NCBI GenBank assembly: GCA_000723505.1
Contig: HG934468.1
Location: 1,644,798 to 1,708,797, forward strand
Direction of reading: 5' to 3'
DNA: 64,000 bases
Origin: Mucinivorans hirudinis
Lineage (GTDB): Bacteria; Bacteroidota; Bacteroidia; Bacteroidales; Rikenellaceae
Shown: positions 58,196 to 64,000 of the stretch, one piece after another
Position numbering within the stretch: the first letter of the stretch is position 1
Layout of the letters: each line of letters opens with the position of its first letter
Position numbers and translations under genes: made by a program
Notes under the pieces: generated by a model
What the model was told of the DNA's origin: nothing
Databases searched by the model: none
What the model saw: only the letters and a program-made list of their open reading frames with translations

Positions 58196-59985
58196 AGCGA
58201 ATTTATGTAGGTGTCTAAGTATGTTGCGCGCGCTGTGAGCCAACTTTTCATTGCCGAAGCTTTTTGGGGAAATTGAGCCGTATTACTCCAAACTTTACTA
58301 TTTTCGGCAACCGCATTGGTTATTACAGCAGAATATCCGTCAATAAACAACATTAATTCCGGTAGTTTAAGTGCGCGGTATTTTTGCCAACTTTTTTTCA
58401 GAATTGCCGTTACCCGCGGGTCGGTCAGGAATTTTGTAAAGAAAGCGCTACCCACGCCGCCGCTAAGGTCGGTGCGCCAAAGCAGTGTGCCGGCGGTCGA
58501 GGTTACGAAGTGCTGCCCCGCCTTATCGTAACCGAATCCCCAGTCAAAATCCCAGGTCGGTCCCATCGTCCACTTACCTCCCTCCTGTTTGTGTATATAT
58601 ATACTCTTGGGGTGAGATATCTCTTGATTCAGAGTAATCAAATAGACCAATATGTAATTGGCAACAGATTCTATATCAATATCATCTACGTAGTTGCTGC
58701 CCACAAGAGATTGATTGACCTTTGTGCAAAGCGTTTCAAAATCTTTTTTCCAATCTCCGAATTTAGCATCGGTCATATCGGGGTCTTTGAGCATCACGGG
58801 TAGATTGAAGGGTGTGGAACGGAACTTGGGGTCAGAGTCGTAGTATTGGTCAAACTCAAGAATTACCCCCTTTTTGGAGTCGATATCCACCCGTCCCGGG
58901 TTGATTTCAGTTTGCTCGGTGAGCAGATATGTGCCGCGATATTTGCCGTTGAGGGTCACCTCCACCGGTACGAATTGGTGAGAAAAGGGCAATCCCAACT
59001 GGTTGGAAATTTTGTGAGCCACCGCATCAATCATCGCCGAGGGGTCTAGGTAATTGGCAAGCAGCACCCAGTTCTTTGCCGAGGTCATTCCGCAAATCGC
59101 AGATTTCTTATCCAATTTCAGGCGATACGGTTTCTTGGGATAACTCCACGTAGAGTTACCGCGTCCCTTTATCTGTGTAATTCCCTTGTAGTTGTCATAA
59201 ACCCCCTTGCCGTCTACCTCCAGCGTGCCGTCCAAATAGTAATCCTTAGATGGTATTTCGGTAACGGCAGGGTCGTTCAGGGTGATGGTAAAATGCGGCA
59301 CTGCTTTTGGAATTAGCGATATATCCTGAGCATCAATGAAAGCGACCTCAACCGTATAATCGTAACTTTTGCCGTTACGCATTGTTAGTGTGTAGTTTAC
59401 ACCCTTCGTAAAATCATTTTGGGTAACTCCGCTCACCTGCTCCGTGCCGTTTACCTTGACACTGAGTGCATCGGTGGTAAATGTCGCCACAAGTGGCGAG
59501 GACTTGGCTGCAATGAGTGTAGCTAAGTAGTTGTTAGTTGCCGTGGGTGTGACATCGGCACTCAAATTGGAGTTCTTTGCCTTTTCGAAAACGAAGTCCC
59601 TAAGTGGTGCACTTTTATCAATGGAGACTTGAAGAATATAATTTACCGAAGTACCATCCTCAGCCTTGACGATATAGACCGGACTTTTCGAGAAATTGTT
59701 TGCCGTAACGCCTGAAATCTGAGGCACATCGCCAATGGCAACCGCGCTGCCCGTAGTCTCGAAAGTAGCTATAAGATTCTCATAATCCGCGTGTTCCGAA
59801 AGACGGATAAGTATAGTTTTGCCATCTATCGTTGCCGAGACATCTGTGGCTATTTTTTCGCCGTTCACGCTCTTGAGAATGGCGAAGGAGGTGATTTCTT
59901 TTTGGTCGGAGAGAGGTTCACTCCTCTTGCAGCCAATCATTAACGACGTTATTGCCGTGAGAATAAGTAGTTTTTTTATTTTCAT
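58192..59985 (-). CDS. CotH-family kinase-like lipoprotein
   Basis: This 597-residue protein has a lipoprotein signal peptide with lipobox LMIGC (Cys about 19). Two or more DUF5018-like Ig domains follow (about 25-220), seen as repeated [18 protein letters not shown] strands. The CotH kinase-like domain (about 230-580) contains [21 protein letters not shown] and a [10 protein letters not shown] metal-binding segment (about 475). CotH of Bacillus phosphorylates coat proteins; Bacteroidota homologues are exported and their targets unknown. It lies between pyrB and rdgB with 4-bp overlaps on both sides, an unusual place for it. Confidence 0.85.
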   Translation of the reverse strand: MKIKKLLILTAITSLMIGCKRSEPLSDQKEITSFAILKSVNGEKIATDVSATIDGKTILIRLSEHADYENLIATFETTGSAVAIGDVPQISGVTANNFSKSPVYIVKAEDGTSVNYILQVSIDKSAPLRDFVFEKAKNSNLSADVTPTATNNYLATLIAAKSSPLVATFTTDALSVKVNGTEQVSGVTQNDFTKGVNYTLTMRNGKSYDYTVEVAFIDAQDISLIPKAVPHFTITLNDPAVTEIPSKDYYLDGTLEVDGKGVYDNYKGITQIKGRGNSTWSYPKKPYRLKLDKKSAICGMTSAKNWVLLANYLDPSAMIDAVAHKISNQLGLPFSHQFVPVEVTLNGKYRGTYLLTEQTEINPGRVDIDSKKGVILEFDQYYDSDPKFRSTPFNLPVMLKDPDMTDAKFGDWKKDFETLCTKVNQSLVGSNYVDDIDIESVANYILVYLITLNQEISHPKSIYIHKQEGGKWTMGPTWDFDWGFGYDKAGQHFVTSTAGTLLWRTDLSGGVGSAFFTKFLTDPRVTAILKKSWQKYRALKLPELMLFIDGYSAVITNAVAENSKVWSNTAQFPQKASAMKSWLTARATYLDTYINSL

Positions 59986-60887
59986 TTTTTTACACCTAAT
60001 AAATAACTCATTATTGCCATACGGGTGTAAACGCCATTTTGGGTCTGCTCGAAATAGTATGCCTTGGGATTGGCATCAACCGAGCGGTCAATCTCGTTCA
60101 CGCGAGGTAGCGGGTGGAGTATACGCATACCATCTTTGGTATTCTCCAGCATTGAATTTTTGAGGATATAGGAATTTTTGACACGTTCGTATTCCATCGT
60201 ATCTGAGAATCGTTCTCGCTGGATACGAGTCATATAGACAATGTCTGCCTCATTTATCCGCTCCATAATATCGGTGGTTTCGTAGTAGGGGATGCCGCAC
60301 TCATAGAGGAAGGTTTTGTACTCCATTGGCATTTGCAACTCCTTGGGCGAAACGAAGGTAAACTGTGCGCGGAAGTGCGATAATGCCTGCAAAAGCGAGT
60401 GCACCGTACGTCCGTATTTCAGGTCACCCACCATCATAATATTGATGTTGTCGAGCCGTCCCTGCGTCTTTTTGATTGAGTACAAGTCGAGTAGTGTTTG
60501 GCTTGGGTGTTGGTTCGACCCGTCACCGGCATTGACAACCGGCACTTTTGCCACCTCCGAGGCATATCGTGCCGCACCCTCCACCGGATGGCGCATCACA
60601 ATCATATCGCAATAGTTGGACACAGTGCGTATGGTGTCGTTGAGGGTTTCGCCCTTACTCACGCTCGTGGCTTGAGCGTCCGAGAAGCCGATAACGCGTC
60701 CGCCCAAGCGGTTGATGGCACTCTCGAAGCTCAGGCGAGTGCGCGTTGAGGGTTCAAAAAATAGCGAAGCAACGACCTTGCCGTAGAGAAGGCGTTGGTT
60801 TGGGTCAGCCTCGAAATCGGCTGCCAGCTCCATAATGCGGAGAATCTCCTCCTTCGTGAAATCGTGTATGGAAACGAGACTTTTCAT
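59982..60887 (-). CDS. pyrB: Aspartate carbamoyltransferase catalytic subunit
   Basis: This 301-residue enzyme makes carbamoyl aspartate in pyrimidine synthesis. The carbamoyl-phosphate site is [15 protein letters not shown] (about 48-62), and [12 protein letters not shown] (about 130-141) is typical. The aspartate-side loop is in the PLPRVNEID segment (about 265). The regulatory chain gene pyrI is not adjacent; a PyrI-independent form or a distant pyrI is possible. It overlaps the CotH gene by 4 bp. yigZ is 19 bp upstream. Confidence 0.96.
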   Translation of the reverse strand: MKSLVSIHDFTKEEILRIMELAADFEADPNQRLLYGKVVASLFFEPSTRTRLSFESAINRLGGRVIGFSDAQATSVSKGETLNDTIRTVSNYCDMIVMRHPVEGAARYASEVAKVPVVNAGDGSNQHPSQTLLDLYSIKKTQGRLDNINIMMVGDLKYGRTVHSLLQALSHFRAQFTFVSPKELQMPMEYKTFLYECGIPYYETTDIMERINEADIVYMTRIQRERFSDTMEYERVKNSYILKNSMLENTKDGMRILHPLPRVNEIDRSVDANPKAYYFEQTQNGVYTRMAIMSYLLGVKK

Positions 60888-60906
60888 ATTTTGTTTGTGG
60901 GTGGGA

Positions 60907-61497
60907 TTAATGGGAGTTTTGGTAGGGGGATAATTTTTGTGAAAAAAGCTTGGCTTGGGAGCGGGGTATGGCTATGGTCATTGTGCAAAGGTTATCAAAA
61001 TTTTGCTCCAAAATCCGCGCCTGCGACTCCTTTATTAACCTCATAATGTCGTTCATCTGTAAGTATGAGAAATTTAGCGTAAAGCACTCTTCTATTATCT
61101 TTTCTATTATGGTTGCGTTGGATAGTGCATCACGAGTGGCTTCCCCATAGGCGTTTATCAAGCCCGACACCCCGAGCTTCGTGCCGCCGAAGTAGCGCAC
61201 CACCACCACCAAAACATTCGTCACATCCGCACTCAGCAACTGTCCGTGTATGGGTCTGCCAGCCGTGCCCGATGGCTCGCCGTCGTCCACCGCGCGCCAC
61301 TGCTCTCCCGTCTCGCCGATTCGGTACGCCCAACAATGATGCCGTGCATCGTAATACTTTTCTTTGCATTTTTCAACAATTTTCTTTGCTGCCTCCGGGT
61401 TATCTATCGGGTACACAAAAGCAAGGAACTTACTCCCTTTCTCTTTGTAAATTCCCGTAGCTTCGCTCTCTATTGTTCTGTAACTCTCTGTAATCAC
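60907..61497 (-). CDS. yigZ: YigZ / IMPACT family protein
   Basis: This 196-residue protein has the IMPACT domain with [20 protein letters not shown], then [27 protein letters not shown] and [16 protein letters not shown], the strongest signature. It starts at a GTG at 61497, since the nearby ATG is out of frame. A TAACTTTG box lies at 61528-61521 on the minus strand, about 24 bp before the start. Function is not known. pyrB follows after 19 bp. Confidence 0.88.
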   Translation of the reverse strand: MITESYRTIESEATGIYKEKGSKFLAFVYPIDNPEAAKKIVEKCKEKYYDARHHCWAYRIGETGEQWRAVDDGEPSGTAGRPIHGQLLSADVTNVLVVVVRYFGGTKLGVSGLINAYGEATRDALSNATIIEKIIEECFTLNFSYLQMNDIMRLIKESQARILEQNFDNLCTMTIAIPRSQAKLFSQKLSPYQNSH

Positions 61498-61639
61498 ATC
61501 TAATATAAATTACCTACTCGCAAAGTTAGTCATTATCAGCCAAAATCCCACTCGCAATTAGCAACTTTTATTGGTTCTATGTCGTTTAGTGTGGGTAAGA
61601 TATTTTAGCGAGTTACAATAGAAATATATTTTTTGAGCT

Positions 61640-61676
61640 CCGTAGGGGCAGGGGGGCTTGCCCCCGCCCCTACACG
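61640..61676. repeat. GC-rich palindrome downstream of rnr
   Basis: GTAGGGGC (61642-61649) pairs with GCCCCTAC (61666-61673), and inside it GGGGG pairs with CCCCC around a CTTG loop. One unpaired A at 61650 breaks the stem. No T tract follows in either direction. It lies 10 bp past the rnr stop on the minus strand and is a candidate terminator or repetitive extragenic element. Confidence 0.55.
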
Positions 61677-61685
61677 GCACTGCCT

Positions 61686-63935
61686 CTATTTGCGCTTCTT
61701 GCGCTTGCTCTTGGTAAACTGAAAATCGGGTTGCTTCGCGGGCAGAGTAAAGGTAGGCAGAGCATCCAACTTCTTGGTTTTGAAGTCGAGAGACCCCACC
61801 ATTTCGTAGTCCAACTGCTTGCGTGCCAAGTCGGCACGCTTGATGCGCACACGCACTCCGTCGCCCAGCGTAAACCTTCGACCGGTGTTGTGTCCAACGG
61901 CGGCGTAACTCTCAGCATCGAATGCGTAAAAATCGTCGTTCATATCCCTGAGCGCAACCATACCCTCGATGTGGGTCTCGCTCAGTTCTACATAAAGACC
62001 CCAATCGGTCACACCCGAAATTGTGCCGTCGAACTCCTGACCAAGTTTATCTTCCATAAACTCAACCATCTTATACTTTATCGAAGCCCTCTCAGCCTCT
62101 GCCGCCCGAACCTCCATAGCCGAGGACTGCTCGCACAACTGCTCGTATAAATCCTCTTTTGCGGACTTACCACCATCCAGATAGTGTTGCAAAAGGCGGT
62201 GAACCATCATATCGGGATAGCGGCGAATGGGCGACGTGAAGTGTGTATAGTACTCGAAACCAAGACCATAGTGCCCTATATTGTGTGTCGAGTATGCAGC
62301 CTTTGCCATCGAGCGAATGGCGAGTGTCGAAATCAAATTCTCCTCCTTTTTGCCCTTCAAACTCTCTAATAATTTGGTAAGCTCCTTAGCCACAGCCCGC
62401 CCCTTGTCGGCTTTGAATGTGTATCCGAACCGACTGATAAATCCTTTGAATTTATCGAATTTTTCTTGATTAGGCTTGTCGTGAATGCGATAGACAAACG
62501 TGCGCTCCTTCTGCCCCGCTTTTTTCTTGCCGATAAACTGAGCTACGCGACGATTGGCAAGCAACATAAACTCCTCGATAAGGTGGTTGGAATCTTTTGC
62601 CTGCTTGAAATATACCCCAAGCGGCTTTCCGGATTCATCCAAGATAAACTTCGCTTCGTCGCGTTCAAAACCGATAGAGCCGTTGCGAAAACGCTCTTTT
62701 CTTAACTTTTTAGCCAAATTATCTAGAATTAGCATCTCGTCCTTGCACTCACCCTCGCCCCCCTCGATAATCGCTTGCGCCTCTTCGTAGCTGAACCGCT
62801 TGTCGGACAATATCACCGTTCTGCCAAACCACTCGCTAACTAATTGACCCTCATCCGTTAGCTCGAAAATAGCAGAAAAACAAAGTTTCTCCTCATTCGG
62901 GCGGAGTGAGCACAAAAAGTTGCTCAACTTTTCGGGCAACATCGGCACTGTTCTATCCACAAGATAGACACTTGTAGCGCGCGAAATAGCCTCATTATCA
63001 ATATCCGTACCCTCCCTTACATAATGAGTAACGTCGGCAATATGCACCCCCACCTCCCAGTTTCCATTAGCCAATTTCTCGAGCGATAGCGCATCATCAA
63101 AATCCTTTGCGTCGGCAGGGTCTATGGTGAAGGTTGCCACCCCCCGCATATCGCGCCGCTTGGCAATCTCCTTTTTGAGTATCTTCGCCGAGATTTTCTC
63201 CGCCTGCTTCTCCAGCTCCTCGGGGAATTTATATGGAAGCTCGAACTCGGCAAGGATAGCGTGCATCTCTGTAGTGTTATCGCCCACATTTCCAAGCACA
63301 TCAACAACCGTGCCGATAGGGTTTTTCTGATTCTCGCTCCACTCCAAAATCTTCACAACTACTTTTTGTCCATTCTGTGCGCCGTTTATATGTCGCTCAG
63401 GCACAAATATATCCACTGTCATTGTGCGACTATCAATCGAAACGAAGGCAAACCGCTCCGAAATCTCAATTCGCCCCACAAATTGGCGGCGCCCCTGCTC
63501 AATAATGCGCGTTATTTCTCCCTCCTCTCGCCCATCGCGGCGGCGGGCTATGACGGTAACCTCCACCGTGTCGCCGTGCATAGCGTGGTGGGTATTTCGC
63601 TGGTCTACAATGATATCCTTGTCCAAACCCTCGACAACGATATATGCCACTCCGCTCGCATTCATCTCCACCCTACCTGTGTAGAGGGGCATCGCCTTGC
63701 GGGTGAGCTGAAACCCTCCGCGGCTAACTTTTTCTATGACACCCTCCTCCGCAAGCATAATCAATATCGTGTAGACGGCATCTTTGTCCGAAACGCCCAT
63801 ACGCGCTGCCACCTGTTTCACATTGTAGCTCTGCGCGGGGTTGTTATTGAAAATCTGGAAGATGTAGTGTTTGTACTCTTTTAGTGTATCGGCGGTGATA
63901 TTCTCTTCCCGCTTAGATTTTTTTCTCTTAGCCAT
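61686..63935 (-). CDS. rnr: Ribonuclease R
   Basis: This 749-residue exoribonuclease degrades structured RNA 3' to 5'. An N-terminal winged-helix region (about 20-80) precedes two cold-shock domains. The RNB catalytic domain has TIDPADAKDFDDALS (about 275-289) with its Asp cluster, then the VHIADVTHYVREGTDID segment and YTHFTSPIRRYPD. A C-terminal S1 domain (about 630-715) and a basic tail ending KSKRKKRK complete it. The gene has its own promoter and no close neighbours on the strand. Confidence 0.96.
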   Translation of the reverse strand: MAKRKKSKREENITADTLKEYKHYIFQIFNNNPAQSYNVKQVAARMGVSDKDAVYTILIMLAEEGVIEKVSRGGFQLTRKAMPLYTGRVEMNASGVAYIVVEGLDKDIIVDQRNTHHAMHGDTVEVTVIARRRDGREEGEITRIIEQGRRQFVGRIEISERFAFVSIDSRTMTVDIFVPERHINGAQNGQKVVVKILEWSENQKNPIGTVVDVLGNVGDNTTEMHAILAEFELPYKFPEELEKQAEKISAKILKKEIAKRRDMRGVATFTIDPADAKDFDDALSLEKLANGNWEVGVHIADVTHYVREGTDIDNEAISRATSVYLVDRTVPMLPEKLSNFLCSLRPNEEKLCFSAIFELTDEGQLVSEWFGRTVILSDKRFSYEEAQAIIEGGEGECKDEMLILDNLAKKLRKERFRNGSIGFERDEAKFILDESGKPLGVYFKQAKDSNHLIEEFMLLANRRVAQFIGKKKAGQKERTFVYRIHDKPNQEKFDKFKGFISRFGYTFKADKGRAVAKELTKLLESLKGKKEENLISTLAIRSMAKAAYSTHNIGHYGLGFEYYTHFTSPIRRYPDMMVHRLLQHYLDGGKSAKEDLYEQLCEQSSAMEVRAAEAERASIKYKMVEFMEDKLGQEFDGTISGVTDWGLYVELSETHIEGMVALRDMNDDFYAFDAESYAAVGHNTGRRFTLGDGVRVRIKRADLARKQLDYEMVGSLDFKTKKLDALPTFTLPAKQPDFQFTKSKRKKRK

Positions 63936-63953
63936 AACGAAATATAGTTTGGG

Positions 63954-63986
63954 TAAAGTTACGTAAACTTTTCCGAAAAAAACAAA
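63954..63986 (-). promoter_or_regulatory. Possible rnr promoter
   Basis: On the minus strand TTTG (63986-63983) is followed after 21 nt by TAACTTTA (63961-63954), one mismatch from the -7 consensus. It lies 18 bp before the start codon. Confidence 0.4.
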
Positions 63987-64000
63987 AAATCTTCTTTGAT

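Overview
The window is a stretch of a Bacteroidota (Bacteroidales) chromosome. The 16S rRNA has the look of that order and, from memory only, resembles Rikenellaceae such as Alistipes. Other support comes from the Bacteroidota -33/-7 promoters (TTTG, 19-21 nt, TAnnTTTG), fimbrillin/DUF3575/DUF5119 genes, the nusB-DUF1573-yajC order, and families such as DUF349, DUF3467, DUF4492, DUF6057 and TIGR02757. No plasmid, phage, transposase or CRISPR gene was found. Gene content is mostly core chromosome with a few accessory cell-surface loci.

Layout. 1-1141: 5' part of a DcaP-like outer-membrane porin gene (minus), cut by the window edge. 1256-6802: complete rrn operon (plus) with two tandem promoters, 16S, tRNA-Ile(GAT), tRNA-Ala(TGC), 23S, 5S and a terminator. 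7005-16089: a fimbria-type surface operon (minus) of DUF3575/OmpA-like protein, DUF5119 lipoprotein and three fimbrillin-like lipoproteins, preceded by an AraC-type regulator whose 3' end and downstream DNA are tandemly duplicated. 17531-26428: nadA, purL, an [FeFe]-hydrogenase, rlmB and a sialate O-acetylesterase (all minus). 26698-40884: mostly housekeeping genes on the minus strand: DUF3467, hpt, holB, an aminotransferase, yajC, DUF1573, nusB, yidC, pyrG, DUF349, an SDR sugar-nucleotide enzyme, an EamA transporter and a PPi-type phosphofructokinase. 40964-48677: plus-strand run of an SGNH hydrolase, Na+/alanine symporter, TIGR02757, DUF6057, a TolB-like lipoprotein with a heme-c motif, and cardiolipin synthase. 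48799-49861: exported rubrerythrin and a DUF2231 membrane protein (minus). 50027-56485: tmk, BT_3928-like, DUF3089, DUF4492, SPOR, comF and an unknown lipoprotein (plus), with an AlkD-like protein and nrnA on the minus strand between them. 56715-63935: MlaF-like ATPase, rdgB, a CotH lipoprotein, pyrB, yigZ and rnr (all minus).

How the genes work together. The clearest system is the surface-fimbria operon with its adjacent AraC regulator. Nucleotide metabolism is well represented (purL, hpt, pyrG, pyrB, tmk, rdgB) but dispersed. The hydrogenase, PPi-type phosphofructokinase and rubrerythrin fit an anaerobic fermenter that must survive oxygen exposure. No clearly new defence or mobile system was recognised.

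The less ordinary signals are mostly non-coding. They are the 186-bp tandem duplication next to the fimbrial operon, a nested pair of long inverted repeats at 56576-56750, a 29-bp element present three times at gene ends, and several long perfect hairpins. On the protein side, the CxxCH lipoprotein beside DUF6057, the lipoprotein-type rubrerythrin and the unpartnered hydrogenase stand out. All family names come from reading translations by eye; no database search was run.
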